Below, piece by piece: positions 1 through 7,993 of a stretch of DNA of 64,000 nt (positions are counted from its first letter, which is position 1; each line of letters begins with the position of its first letter). The notes under the pieces are model-generated. The model had not been told where the DNA came from. It did no database searches and saw only the letters and a list, made by a program, of their open reading frames with translations. Where the stretch lies: positions 80,094 through 144,093 of the forward strand of contig NZ_CP025548.1 in the NCBI RefSeq assembly GCF_003614435.1, read 5' to 3'. The position numbers and the translations under genes were made by a program. Source of the stretch: Mycobacterium paragordonae (lineage in GTDB: Bacteria > Actinomycetota > Actinomycetes > Mycobacteriales > Mycobacteriaceae).

Positions 1-611
1 ACGCTCTCGCCGCCAGTGGACTCACCGACGCCACCGGCGAACCACTCACCTTCGTGCCGCACGATTTCAGACGGATCTTTGTCACCGACGCAATCATGAG
101 CGGTCTGCCACCCCATATTGCCCAAATCATCTGCGGACACAAGACAATTGAAACCACGATGGGATACAAAGCCGTCTACCCGATGGAAGCAATCGAAGCC
201 CATCGAGCTTTCATCGCCCGCCGGCGGGCAACCCGACCCAGCGAAGAATATCGGACCCCGACCGACGACGAATGGGACGACTTCCTCGTCCACTTCGAGA
301 AGCGCAAAGTATCCGTTGGGACGTGCGGACGGGCGTTCGGCACACCGTGCATTCACGAGCACGCCTGTGTCCGCTGCTCACTGCTGCGGCCGGACCCAGC
401 ACAACGACACCGCCTAGAAGAGATCCGGAACAACCTGCAGGACCGGATTGCCGAGGCCAAGCTGCACGGCTGGCTCGGAGAAGTCGAGGGACTCCAGGTC
501 AGCCTGGCCGGAGCCAACGACAAGCTCACCCAAATCGACCATCGACTGAACTCCGCGGGTCTGGTCGATCTCGGCACCCCACTTCTGCGGCCGAAGGTGT
601 TCCCCTCATGA
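1..611 (+). CDS. Tyrosine recombinase, C-terminal part (Tn554 TnpB-like), cut by the window edge
   Basis: The reading frame is already open at the left edge, so only the last about 200 residues are visible. They carry the C-terminal catalytic signature of tyrosine recombinases: HDFRR (box II H-x-x-R), CGHKTIETTMGY with the late His and the probable nucleophilic Tyr, then a Cys-rich tail (GTPCIHEHACVRC) that may bind zinc. The segment repeats, in inverted orientation, the end of the complete 758-residue recombinase at 49969-52245. The stop overlaps the next start (ATGA), so it is translationally coupled to two small genes. It probably cuts and rejoins element ends as part of a multi-recombinase transposon. 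Whether the missing 5' part is intact cannot be seen. Confidence 0.85.
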   Translation, partial: ALAASGLTDATGEPLTFVPHDFRRIFVTDAIMSGLPPHIAQIICGHKTIETTMGYKAVYPMEAIEAHRAFIARRRATRPSEEYRTPTDDEWDDFLVHFEKRKVSVGTCGRAFGTPCIHEHACVRCSLLRPDPAQRHRLEEIRNNLQDRIAEAKLHGWLGEVEGLQVSLAGANDKLTQIDHRLNSAGLVDLGTPLLRPKVFPS

Positions 612-648
612 CCAAGACATTGAGCTCGACTGGCAAGTTCAGAGAAGC
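1..648 (+). repeat. Inverted repeat copy A (matches 49932-50579)
   Basis: This stretch reads the same as the reverse complement of 49932-50579 wherever the two were compared base by base, and the encoded recombinase ends are identical. Identity stops abruptly after base 648, early in the next gene, where the two modules drop to clearly divergent sequence. Its left limit is the window edge, so the true repeat may be longer. Confidence 0.85.
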
Positions 649-1000
649 CTGTCTATCGTGCGGGCATTTCGCCACCGACGCCACGCATCTGGGCGAGTTG
701 CGTGCGCAATTGGCCGCCACCGAAGCACTGATCGCCACCCGCCGTGAGCAGTACCGGGCACGCGCCGGACGCGAGCTGACCGACGACAACATCTGGATCA
801 TCGAGCGGCGCCGCGAAATCGCCTCGCTGCAGGCCATCATCGATCGCCTCAACACACCCGGGCAGACACCAGGGCACGGATCGGTGGCCGGCGCGGGGAC
901 CGCGCCTCGGTTGCCGCTGCTGCAGATCCAGACCCGCGGGGCACACCAGTCGGCTCTCGACAAGGCCGGCCAACCGCGCCCACGCCCCGGCGGGCGGTGA
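608..1000 (+). CDS. Small Cys-containing accessory protein of the recombinase module
   Basis: This 130-residue protein starts on the ATG that overlaps the recombinase stop. The N-terminus has a CLSCGHF motif that may bind a metal, followed by a charged helical stretch (REQYRARAGRELTDDN). A diverged homologue lies in the same position beside the second recombinase copy at 49595-49972. The first 13 codons match that copy exactly and the rest does not. It sits between the recombinase and the TnpC-like gene, which suggests an accessory role in transposition. I do not recognise a named family with confidence. Confidence 0.75.
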   Translation: MTKTLSSTGKFREACLSCGHFATDATHLGELRAQLAATEALIATRREQYRARAGRELTDDNIWIIERRREIASLQAIIDRLNTPGQTPGHGSVAGAGTAPRLPLLQIQTRGAHQSALDKAGQPRPRPGGR

Positions 1001-1434
1001 GTATGCCCCGTTCCCTCGACGGGCTGCGCCGTGCTTCGACCAAGAGCCGCAACCAAGCCCGCGCCAAGATCAAAAAGGCGCTGCGCGAAATGCAACGCAA
1101 AGGCCTGACCATCAACCCCAACGCCCTGGCCCGCTACGCCGATGTCTCCCGCAAGACCATCTACAACCACGCCGACCTGCTGGCCGAGGTCAAAGCCGCC
1201 GCCAACACTCCTGCGCCACGGCTGAGCACCGCGGCCCCCGACAACGCCGCGACGCCCTCGAGTGTCACCGCAGCGCTGCGTGAACAGCTGCGCACCCAAA
1301 AACGCGGCTACGAAACCACCATCAGCGCACTCAAAGCCGAAATCAAACAGCTCAAACACGACCTGGCCGCCGCCCACGGTGAAATCCACCGCCTGGGCGC
1401 CACCGGTGAGCACGGCACCGCCCGGCAAGGATGA
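997..1434 (+). CDS. TnpC-like (DUF6262-type) transposition accessory protein
   Basis: A basic N-terminal helix-turn-helix-like segment (ALARYADVSRKTIYNHADLL) is followed by a coiled coil rich in Lys and Glu (about residues 88-135), the usual architecture of the small TnpC/DUF6262 proteins encoded after Tn554-type recombinases. GTG at 997 overlaps the preceding stop; ATG at 1003 is an alternative start. A diverged homologue lies at 49137-49598 in the second module. In Tn554 the equivalent protein influences transposition efficiency and orientation; that role here is inferred from position and architecture. Confidence 0.75.
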   Translation: MSMPRSLDGLRRASTKSRNQARAKIKKALREMQRKGLTINPNALARYADVSRKTIYNHADLLAEVKAAANTPAPRLSTAAPDNAATPSSVTAALREQLRTQKRGYETTISALKAEIKQLKHDLAAAHGEIHRLGATGEHGTARQG

Positions 1435-1523
1435 CACCGGCAGCCCAACCCCGGCGAAATGGTCGAGCTGCGCCCGGCAAAACAGGAGCGGGGTTACCTG
1501 TTGGCCGTATTGCGGTGTCCTTG

Positions 1524-1581
1524 ACTGTCGCTGACGGGGTAAGGGATTGGTTCTGATCGTGAGCGACAGTGTTATCTGTAG
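1524..1581. repeat. Probable island end: 9-bp inverted repeat plus 17-bp motif GACAGTGTTATCTGTAG
   Basis: ACTGTCGCT (1524-1532) and AGCGACAGT (1562-1570) form an inverted repeat, and the second arm overlaps a 17-bp motif at 1565-1581 that is present exactly, in opposite orientation, at 11431-11447. The two 17-mers bracket the whole metal island. About 100 bases after the motif, sequence related to the other end resumes, so this end seems to carry a small insertion. No intact gene was seen between 1435 and 2132. Confidence 0.5.
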
Positions 1582-1735
1582 GGATGTCCTTGATGGTCGG
1601 TTGCCGGTGTTTTCGAACTCTCGGTCGGCGGTCGGGCGCGAGTCAACGTTCTCGCTGGTGACCGCCGTGGGTGGCGGGGATGTGTAGTGGCGTCACCGTT
1701 GCCGTGCGGGTCTGGTCGGCAACCGGAGCGGCGGG

Positions 1736-1870
1736 TTGGCTGTCCGATGGGGTGTGGATGCTGAGGAGCGCCCGGCGCTCGTGGATGAGGGTGTTGATCC
1801 GGATGACGAGCAGGTGGTGATGGCGGTTGCTGTTGTGCGGTGGGAGTTGTCGCTGCTGCTCGGCCAGGGC
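1736..1870 (+). pseudogene. Decayed small-protein gene, family member A
   Basis: The frame encodes DAEERPALVDEGVDPDD followed by VVRWELSLLLGQ, matching the 40-residue reading frame at 11240-11362 and, more weakly, the one at 48865-48969. It has no convincing start and runs through the point where its relatives stop, so it is called a remnant. The matching DNA extends upstream of the coding part, which shows that a longer end segment was duplicated. The function is unknown; all three copies sit beside element ends or recombinase modules. Confidence 0.5.
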
Positions 1871-2132
1871 GGCTGGTGGGTGAGTTCGGCGATTGCCGAG
1901 CAACCCGCTGACGAGGTGGCAGCGGCCGGTGCGAGCGAAATTGGCTGCCACACCGGATGGTTCACCCACGTCGCCGGATGCCGCGGATTGACGTTCGACG
2001 TTGCCTGGTGTCGTCGAGCCATTTCTGGAAGAGCTCAGTTCGACGATCCCGTCTGCGGAACCGCAATCGTCGTCGGTCGACTGTCGTCTGAGGTGAGGCA
2101 GTGGCCGAGTCGACGAATCGACGAACGGGTGG

Positions 2133-2498
2133 CTATGAGTGCAGCCACTCCCATGCCTGGTTGAGTTGACTGCGGGGGAAAGTCCGCAGTTCGCCGCGCA
2201 GCAGCAACGTAGCGGGTGCTTTTACGCACCATTCCTCCCATGTCGGGGCACCCACCATGGCGATCTTGTCGAAGTCCCGTCGGTGCTTGACGTCGAAAAC
2301 CGTGTTGGCCCACGCCGCGGGAACACTCCAGCCCCTAAACGATTCGTCGATGAGGATCAACACCCGCAGTGACGCGAAGCGCTCCAACAACGACTCGATG
2401 CGCGGCGCGAGCACGTCGCGGTAGCTCCCTCGGTACAGCTTGCCGCGAAAACTGATCCCGACGACATTGCCGGTCGTGTCCGGCAGGAACTCGATCAC
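2133..2498 (-). CDS. SpoIIAA-like (STAS-fold) protein
   Basis: This 121-residue protein starts at GTG 2498, preceded by a GGTGAGG ribosome binding site, and reads VIEFLPDTTGNVVGISFRG with FRVLILIDE-like core strands and a KIAMVGAPTWEEW segment. These are typical of the small SpoIIAA-like family, soluble single-domain STAS proteins of unknown biochemical role. It is the last gene of a leftward operon with the YnfA-like, MerR and CCSFF genes, so it is probably induced by a heavy metal. A longer open frame extends upstream, but the RBS supports this start. Confidence 0.75.
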   Translation of the reverse strand: MIEFLPDTTGNVVGISFRGKLYRGSYRDVLAPRIESLLERFASLRVLILIDESFRGWSVPAAWANTVFDVKHRRDFDKIAMVGAPTWEEWCVKAPATLLLRGELRTFPRSQLNQAWEWLHS

Positions 2499-2524
2499 AG
2501 CCTCACCGCCTCGTGAAGAGGGTG

Positions 2525-2857
2525 TCAGTGTGCGCGGGGTGCGTACATGATCACCGCCACCCCGGCCATGCAGACCAGGGCCCCGATCACATCCCAGCGA
2601 TCGGGCCGAAACCCATCCAGCGCCATGCCCCAGACCAGCGATCCCGCGACGAACACCCCACCGTAGGCCGCCAGAATCCGGCCGAAGTGAGCGTCGGGCT
2701 GCAGGGTAGCGACAAACCCGTAGACGCCGAGCGCGATCACTCCCAGCCCGGCCCACAGCCAGCCGCGTTGTTCGCGGACGCCTTGCCATACCAGCCACGC
2801 ACCGCCGATCTCGGCTACCGCGGCCAGCACGAATAACAGGATTGAACGCACCACCAT
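2525..2857 (-). CDS. ynfA: YnfA/UPF0060 family small membrane protein
   Basis: This is a 110-residue protein with four hydrophobic helices, starting [19 protein letters not shown] and ending with a VIMYAP segment, which is the full length and pattern of the UPF0060/YnfA family in the small multidrug resistance superfamily. The conserved [11 protein letters not shown] in helix 1 is present. An in-frame upstream ATG at 2905 exists, but the family start at 2857 is preferred. It follows merR by 11 bases and may export a toxic compound or support metal efflux; the substrate cannot be read from sequence. Confidence 0.85.
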   Translation of the reverse strand: MVVRSILLFVLAAVAEIGGAWLVWQGVREQRGWLWAGLGVIALGVYGFVATLQPDAHFGRILAAYGGVFVAGSLVWGMALDGFRPDRWDVIGALVCMAGVAVIMYAPRAH

Positions 2858-2868
2858 GATCGGTGACC

Positions 2869-3348
2869 CTAGGCGATCGGGCCCGACGTTGAGGGGCTGC
2901 AGCACCCCTGGGTGCCACCTCCCATCGCGCTATCGTTCCCGGTAGTGAATGGCAGTGGGCAGCAAGGACTCTCGACGCATGCCAGGAGATCGTCACAGCC
3001 GGCGGCCAGCGCGGCGCGCAGCGTGTCGCGCACCGCGGTCAGCTCGACCAATTTCTCGTCGACCTCGGCCAGCTTGGCCGCGGCCCGTGCCTGCAGCCCC
3101 ACATCAGAACGGCCACCGAGGCGGGTGGCGGCCAACAATTCGGCGACTTCGTCGAGGGTGAAGCCCAAACGCTGGGCGGCTTTGATCACCCGCATCATGG
3201 TGACCGTTTCCGGCGGATACAGCCGATGCCCACCCAGCGACCGTTGCGGCTCACGCAGCAGACCGCGGCGCTCGTAATAGCGCAGCGTCTCAATGTTCAC
3301 CCCCGCCGCGGCCGCGACCTGCCCGCTGCGCAATCCCGTCCCGTTCAC
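2869..3348 (-). CDS. MerR-family metal-responsive regulator
   Basis: The N-terminus has the MerR winged helix-turn-helix ([24 protein letters not shown], residues 8-31), followed by the dimerisation helix (about 85-115). Cys118, Cys124 and the pair Cys129-Cys130 lie in the effector-binding region ([17 protein letters not shown]), and a further Cys149-Cys150 pair lies in the tail. This Cys arrangement suggests a soft-metal sensor such as mercury or a related thiophilic metal. Its start overlaps the stop of the CCSFF gene (ATGA), and a MerR-type operator-promoter sits upstream of that gene, so the operon is probably self-regulated. Confidence 0.85.
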   Translation of the reverse strand: MNGTGLRSGQVAAAAGVNIETLRYYERRGLLREPQRSLGGHRLYPPETVTMMRVIKAAQRLGFTLDEVAELLAATRLGGRSDVGLQARAAAKLAEVDEKLVELTAVRDTLRAALAAGCDDLLACVESPCCPLPFTTGNDSAMGGGTQGCCSPSTSGPIA

Positions 3349-3686
3349 CGTGGGCCCCGCACAGCTGCTGCGACCCGCTCGGTCACGGCATCAAGCACCT
3401 CGGCCCGCGACGGCGGCACCTCGATGCGCATGACCACATTCGACCCGTCCGAGTCGAACTCGAAGCCGAAGAACGAGCAGCAGCCGACTTCACGCGCGGC
3501 CAGGTCACGGGCGTCGTCCTCGGCATCGGCGGCCAGGGCCAGGTCCAACCGGGTGGCACTGGGTCGGTCCCAACCCAGCACTGCTTGACCGAACAACCGG
3601 TCGAACTCGGCCACCCGCAGCGGTTGCTCGGCCGTCGGTAACGAACACGACTCGGGCACCCAGCCGGGGGGTTCATCGAACGCCAT
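3345..3686 (-). CDS. CCSFF-motif small protein, first gene of the MerR operon
   Basis: This is a 113-residue soluble protein of unknown biochemical function with two notable Cys features: a single Cys near residue 14 (ESCSLP) and a central EVGCCSFFGFEF motif near residues 67-78 that looks suited to bind a thiophilic metal. No signal peptide or membrane helix is visible. It opens the MerR operon and the promoter places transcription start almost at its ATG, so it should be leaderless. I infer a role in metal sequestration or transfer from its Cys motif and position only. Confidence 0.75.
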   Translation of the reverse strand: MAFDEPPGWVPESCSLPTAEQPLRVAEFDRLFGQAVLGWDRPSATRLDLALAADAEDDARDLAAREVGCCSFFGFEFDSDGSNVVMRIEVPPSRAEVLDAVTERVAAAVRGPR

Positions 3687-3693
3687 AGCTCGA

Positions 3694-3724
3694 CGATAAA
3701 CCTGTACCTAGGTACGGAATGCAA
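3694..3724 (-). promoter_or_regulatory. MerR-type promoter with long spacer and GTACCTAGGTAC dyad
   Basis: Read leftward, a TTGCAT -35 box (3719-3724) and a TTATCG -10 box (3694-3699) are separated by 19 bases, the over-long spacing that MerR regulators correct by DNA distortion. The spacer contains the perfect palindrome GTACCTAGGTAC (3704-3715), much like the mer operator half-sites. The predicted start of transcription lies at about 3687, directly before the ATG at 3686. Confidence 0.7.
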
Positions 3725-3821
3725 CCCTGCATGGCCAGGCACGCTGGCACGCCGTGCTCGACCGGGGCAGCACCCCACCACAGCACCTGACCACCATCTT
3801 TTCGGTGTTCGGGCGCGACGG

Positions 3822-5777
3822 TCAACGGATCGTTGCGGTTGGCGCTGGTGCGGTGGCCGGCTGGGCGGCAGCGATCTCCTCGTCGAGGGGTTTGGTGCGC
3901 CCAGCGCGGACGCCGTTGGCGATGACGACGATCTCGGCGAGTTCGTGCACCGCGACGACGGCGGCCAACCCCAATATTCCGGTGAGGGCCAGCGGGATGA
4001 GTACGGTGATCAAGCCCAAGGAGAGTCCGACGTTTTGCAGCATGATGCGCCGGGCCCGGCGGGCGTGATCGAGGGCTTGGGTGAGGTGGCGCAGGTCTTC
4101 GCCCATGAGGGCGACGTCGGCGGTTTCGATGGCCACGTCGGTGCCCATCGCCCCCATGGCGATGCCCAGGTCGGCAGTCGCCAGGGCGGGAGCGTCGTTG
4201 ACGCCGTCACCGACCATGGCGGTCGATTGTTGTTGGCGCAGTTGAGCGATCAGGGCGGCTTTGTCTTCGGGTCGCAGGTCGGCATGCACGGTGTCGATCC
4301 CGACCTGTTCAGCGAGGGCGGTCGCGGTCGCTGGGTTGTCGCCGGTCAACATCGCCACCCGATAGCCGCCGCGGCGCAGCGCCGCGACGACGTGGGCGGC
4401 TTCGGGGCGCAGTTCGTCACGCACCGCGATCGCGCCGATCAGGTGGTCGTGGTCTTCGACGAGGACCGCGGTGGCGCCGCCGGCCTGCATCGCGGCGACC
4501 TGGTCGGCCAGCGGGCCGGCATCGAGCCAGCCGGGTCTCCCGAGCCGCAGCCGGCGGCCGTCACGGTGGCCGGTGAGCCCGGCGCCGGTGACCGCTTCGA
4601 CATCCTCGGCCGGGCGGACCGGGCCATCGGTGGCGGCGAGGATCGCTGCGGCCAGGGGATGTTCGCTGCGCGCCTCCAACCCGGCCGCCACGTCGAGCAC
4701 CTGTTCGCGGGTGGCCCCGTTGGTGGTGGCCACGTCGATGACGGTGGGTTTGTTGGCGGTCAGGGTGCCGGTCTTATCCAGGGCGATGGTGCGCACCGCG
4801 CCGAGGGCTTCCAGCGCGGCGCCGCCTTTGACCAGGACACCGAGCTTGCTGGCCGCGCCGATCGCCGCGACCACGGTGACCGGCACCGAAATCGCCAGCG
4901 CGCACGGCGACGCGGCGACCAGTACCACCAGGGCGCGTTCGATCCACACCACCGGATCACCCAGGATTGACCCGATGGCAGCGATCGCGGCGGCGGCGAT
5001 CATGATGGCCGGGACGAGGGGTTTGGCGATGCGGTCGGCCAGGCGCTGGGCTTCACCTTTACGGGATTGTTCGGCTTCCACGATGGCCACGATGCGGGCC
5101 AGGGAGTTATCCGCGGCGGTGCTGGTGACCTCGACCTCCAGCACGCCGGTGCCGTTGATCGACCCGGCGAACACCTCACCGCCGGGCCCGGCTTCCACCG
5201 GTACGGATTCGCCGGTGATCGCCGAAACATCCAGTGCGGTGCGCCCCGACACGATGGTGCCGTCGGTGGCGACCCGTTCGCCGGGTTTGACCAGCATCCG
5301 ATCGCCGACCCGCAACTCGTTGGGCGCAACGACCGTTTCGGTGCCGTCGCGCAGGACGGTGGCCTGATCGGGCACCAGTGACAGCAATGCGCGCAGGCCG
5401 CGGCGGGTGCGGGCCAGTGAGTATTCTTCCAGCCCCTCGCTGATCGAGAACAGGAACGCCAGCATGGCGGCCTCGCCGACCTCGCCGAGGATCACCGCGC
5501 CGACCGCGGCGATCGTCATCAGCGTGCCGACCCCGATCTGGCCTTTGGCCAGCCGCCGCACGGTCGAGGGCACGAACGTCGCAGCCCCGATCGCCAACGC
5601 CAGCGCGTACAGGCCGATTTCGATCGGCCGCGGCCCGTCGGTCCAGCCCACGACGTAGCCGGCCAGCAGCAGCACCCCGGCCGCGGCGGCGGCGCGTAGT
5701 TCGCTGACCTCCCAGAGCCGTTCGGGTTCGCGTTCGTCCTCGTCGCGGTCGTTGCCGCAGCCGCACGCTTCGCTCAT
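3822..5777 (-). CDS. ctpG: P1B-type metal-exporting ATPase (CtpG-like)
   Basis: This 651-residue P-type ATPase has all the catalytic signatures: TGES in the actuator domain, an SPC metal-site motif in a membrane helix (VAASPCALAISVP), DKTGTLT phosphorylation motif, SEHP nucleotide-binding motif, TGDN and GDGVNDAP. The last membrane segment has VHELAEIVVIANG, and the N-terminus has a short Cys cluster (CGCGNDRDED). An SPC pump of this type exports soft or transition metals such as cadmium, cobalt or zinc. ATG 5777 overlaps the cmtR stop; a longer frame to 5822 lacks support. The cmtR-ctpG pairing is that of the M. tuberculosis cadmium system. No truncation is seen. Confidence 0.93.
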   Translation of the reverse strand: MSEACGCGNDRDEDEREPERLWEVSELRAAAAAGVLLLAGYVVGWTDGPRPIEIGLYALALAIGAATFVPSTVRRLAKGQIGVGTLMTIAAVGAVILGEVGEAAMLAFLFSISEGLEEYSLARTRRGLRALLSLVPDQATVLRDGTETVVAPNELRVGDRMLVKPGERVATDGTIVSGRTALDVSAITGESVPVEAGPGGEVFAGSINGTGVLEVEVTSTAADNSLARIVAIVEAEQSRKGEAQRLADRIAKPLVPAIMIAAAAIAAIGSILGDPVVWIERALVVLVAASPCALAISVPVTVVAAIGAASKLGVLVKGGAALEALGAVRTIALDKTGTLTANKPTVIDVATTNGATREQVLDVAAGLEARSEHPLAAAILAATDGPVRPAEDVEAVTGAGLTGHRDGRRLRLGRPGWLDAGPLADQVAAMQAGGATAVLVEDHDHLIGAIAVRDELRPEAAHVVAALRRGGYRVAMLTGDNPATATALAEQVGIDTVHADLRPEDKAALIAQLRQQQSTAMVGDGVNDAPALATADLGIAMGAMGTDVAIETADVALMGEDLRHLTQALDHARRARRIMLQNVGLSLGLITVLIPLALTGILGLAAVVAVHELAEIVVIANGVRAGRTKPLDEEIAAAQPATAPAPTATIR

Positions 5778-6151
5778 CGTGTTGCCTTCTTCCGCGTGGT
5801 GGGGTGGCCGTAGTTGGGGCACAACGCGACCGCGTTGCCGGTGGCCTCCAGCACCGCTTCGGCGGCGCGAAACATCTCCAACAGCTCCGGGCGGGCCAGC
5901 CGGTACACCGAGGCCCGGCCCTGCGGCCGGTAATCGACCAGGCCGCAGTCGCGCAGGCAGGCCAGATGCGCCGACACCGTCGACTGCGCCAACCCCAGCT
6001 CGCCGGTCAGATCCACCACCCGGGCCTCACCCACGGCCAGCCGCCGCAGGATCGCCAACCGGGTGCCATCGGACAGGCTGTGAAACAACGCCGTCGCCGC
6101 ATCCAAGCTCCCGCACACCGGGGCCTCGACCACACCACTTTTCATCGCCAC
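5774..6151 (-). CDS. cmtR: CmtR-like ArsR/SmtB cadmium-lead sensor
   Basis: This is a 125-residue winged-helix repressor. The recognition helix carries two cysteines (HLACLRDCGLV, Cys65 and Cys69), and a third lies near the C-terminus (ALCPNYG, Cys111), which reproduces the Cys57-Cys61-Cys102 site of M. tuberculosis CmtR that binds Cd(II) and Pb(II). It is transcribed leftward ahead of ctpG with an overlapping stop and start, so it should repress the pump until metal is bound. The upstream gap carries ATGAT (6158-6162) and ATCAT (6173-6177) as an imperfect operator candidate shared with the divergent gene at 6260. Confidence 0.92.
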   Translation of the reverse strand: MAMKSGVVEAPVCGSLDAATALFHSLSDGTRLAILRRLAVGEARVVDLTGELGLAQSTVSAHLACLRDCGLVDYRPQGRASVYRLARPELLEMFRAAEAVLEATGNAVALCPNYGHPTTRKKATR

Positions 6152-6259
6152 ACGACGATGATAGCGTCACACATCATTGATCGGTCAAGCCGGGCAACAT
6201 CGCCAAGCAACGATGCCGGGGTGGGTTTGGTCAAGCCGGCCGGGAAGGGGGCGTGCGCG

Positions 6260-6889
6260 ATGGCCTATGCGGCGCTGGGCTTGTTTGTGGTGTTGATGCT
6301 GGTGATCGGGGCGTGGCGGCGCCGGATTCAGCTGGCCCGCACCGGTGACAGCGGCAACCGGCGCGGTTGGCGCCCCGAGCCGACGCTGGAGTGGTGGGCG
6401 CTGGCGGTCGCCGATGTGGGGTATCTGCTGGTGGGGGTCGGGGCACCGGCCGCCGCCCTGGCCGGCCTGTCTGCCCTGGGCGTTTTCGACCGCGGATGGG
6501 TGCAGGGGTTCGGGGTCGTGGTGGTGGCCGGCGGGATCGTGCTGACCTTGGTCGCGCAGTTGGGGTTGGGGGCGTCGTGGCGGATCGGGGTCGACGACAC
6601 CGAAACCACCGAGCTGGTCACCACCGGCCCGTTCGCGCTGGTGCGCAACCCGATCTTCACCGCGCTGCTGGTCACCTTGATCGGCCTGGCGCTGATGGTG
6701 GGCAACCTGGTGGCGATCGCCGGGCTGGTGATCGCGGTCGTAGGGATCGAGGTGCAGGTGCGTGGGGTGGAGGAACCCTATCTGCGCCGGGTCCATGGCC
6801 GCGCCTACACCGATTACGCCGCTACGGTGGGCCGCTTCCTGCCGTGGATCGGCCGCATCCGCGATCGTCAGATGATGCGGGGCCAATGA
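6260..6889 (+). CDS. Isoprenylcysteine carboxyl methyltransferase-like membrane protein
   Basis: This 209-residue membrane protein has about five hydrophobic segments. Its C-terminal half has the pattern of ICMT/phospholipid methyltransferase-like proteins: TTGPFALVRNPIF followed by a long helix and then EEPYLRRVHGRAYTDYAATVGRFLPW. These residues normally form the AdoMet-binding half. ATG 6260 follows a GGGAAGGGGG ribosome binding site. It is divergent from cmtR and coupled by an ATGA overlap to the cyclase-like gene. Bacterial members are often found beside metal resistance genes, but the substrate is unknown. Confidence 0.8.
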   Translation: MAYAALGLFVVLMLVIGAWRRRIQLARTGDSGNRRGWRPEPTLEWWALAVADVGYLLVGVGAPAAALAGLSALGVFDRGWVQGFGVVVVAGGIVLTLVAQLGLGASWRIGVDDTETTELVTTGPFALVRNPIFTALLVTLIGLALMVGNLVAIAGLVIAVVGIEVQVRGVEEPYLRRVHGRAYTDYAATVGRFLPWIGRIRDRQMMRGQ

Positions 6890-7539
6890 TGTTGCCCGAC
6901 ACCACCATTGACTTCACCACGGTGGAGGTGACGGTGGCCTTCGTCGACTTGGCCGGCTACAGCGTGCTCACCGAGGCCTGCGGCGATCGGGAGGCCGCCC
7001 AGTTGGCGGCGCGGCTGGCCGACCTCGCCCACGCCGCCCTCGGGCCCGGGGTGCAGGTGGTGAAGACGATTGGGGATGCGGTCATGCTGGCCGCCGCCAC
7101 CCCCAGCCAGATGATGGCCACGATCACCGTCCTGGCCGACCGGGTGGCCGCTGCCGACGGATTTCTGCCGATACAGGCCGGCATCCACCACGGGCCCGCC
7201 ATCGGCCGCGGCGGCGATTTCTTTGGGCATGCGGTCAATATCGCCGCCCGCATCACCGCCCTGGCCGGCGCCGGCGACGCGGTGCTGACCGACGCGATCG
7301 TGCCGGCGGCCACCGGGATCGGGTTGCCCACCACACCGATCGGTGCGCCGGTGCTGCGCAATATCACCACCGCGGTCCCGCTGCACCGGATCGCGCTGGC
7401 CGCGGCCCGTTATCCGCGTGACCCGGTCTGCGGCATGCGTATCGACCCGGCGACCGCACCCGCTCACCGCCACCACGGCGGCCGGGATTGGTGGTTCTGC
7501 TCGGCCGACTGCGCCGACCCTTCGCCGCGCCACTCGTGA
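6886..7539 (+). CDS. Class III nucleotidyl cyclase domain fused to a YHS domain
   Basis: Residues about 10-160 form a class III adenylate/guanylate cyclase homology domain, with the metal-binding FVDLAGYS (Asp21) and KTIGDAVML (Asp64), and the N-x-x-x-R pattern in VNIAARIT. Residues about 178-213 form a YHS domain (DPVCGMRID ... WWFCSADC), a small Cys-containing module usually found in metal-handling proteins. There is no membrane anchor. The gene overlaps the methyltransferase by four bases. The fusion suggests a signal output tied to metal status, but catalytic competence is not established. Confidence 0.82.
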   Translation: MMLPDTTIDFTTVEVTVAFVDLAGYSVLTEACGDREAAQLAARLADLAHAALGPGVQVVKTIGDAVMLAAATPSQMMATITVLADRVAAADGFLPIQAGIHHGPAIGRGGDFFGHAVNIAARITALAGAGDAVLTDAIVPAATGIGLPTTPIGAPVLRNITTAVPLHRIALAAARYPRDPVCGMRIDPATAPAHRHHGGRDWWFCSADCADPSPRHS

Positions 7540-7609
7540 CGGCCCGCCGCGGGGCTATTCACCACGGTGACCGCACCCCTCGAAAGCAACCCCGACAGCG
7601 CCCCTTGGG

Positions 7610-7978
7610 CTACGTGCAGCAGTTCGGGTCGAGCACCACGCACAGGGCTTGCAGGGCTTCGGGTTTCACCCGGTGAAAAACGTTCATGCCGCGCCGATCG
7701 GAGATCACCAGCCCGGCCTTACGCAGCTGCCCGAGGTGATGACTCACGGTGGATTCGGCCAGATCGAGCACCGCGGCCAGATGCGCGCTGGTCTCCCCCC
7801 CGGGGCGCGAACTGAACATCAGCGACATGATCTTCACCCGTACCGGGTCGGCCAGCGCCTTCAGCCGCATCGCCACCTCCAGGGCATCGGCGTCGCTGAG
7901 CGGCCCGGCGGCCACCGGGGCGCAGCACACCGGGGCGGACATGTCGATCACGGGCAACGCTTTGGGCATGACAACCAT
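7610..7978 (-). CDS. arsR: ArsR/SmtB-family repressor with N- and C-terminal vicinal cysteines
   Basis: This 122-residue winged-helix regulator has the usual core (ALADPVRVKIM ... ESTVSHHLGQLRKAGLV). Cysteine pairs flank it: Cys18-Cys19 near the N-terminus and Cys120-Cys121 at the extreme C-terminus, plus Cys113. These probably sense arsenite or another thiophilic metal. It is divergent from cadI, and the gap has a large inverted repeat suited to its binding. The arrangement matches Rv2640c-cadI of M. tuberculosis. Confidence 0.9.
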   Translation of the reverse strand: MVVMPKALPVIDMSAPVCCAPVAAGPLSDADALEVAMRLKALADPVRVKIMSLMFSSRPGGETSAHLAAVLDLAESTVSHHLGQLRKAGLVISDRRGMNVFHRVKPEALQALCVVLDPNCCT

Positions 7979-7993
7979 CCTGCCACAATTCTT

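Noticed and set aside
272..1000. Long plus-strand frame (242 codons) across the recombinase and small-protein genes
   Set aside because: Its first half is an alternate-frame shadow of the recombinase end; only the part from 608 is a gene.
3945..4970. 341-codon plus-strand frame opposite ctpG
   Set aside because: Composition is typical of antisense high-GC frames and the opposite strand encodes all P-type ATPase motifs.
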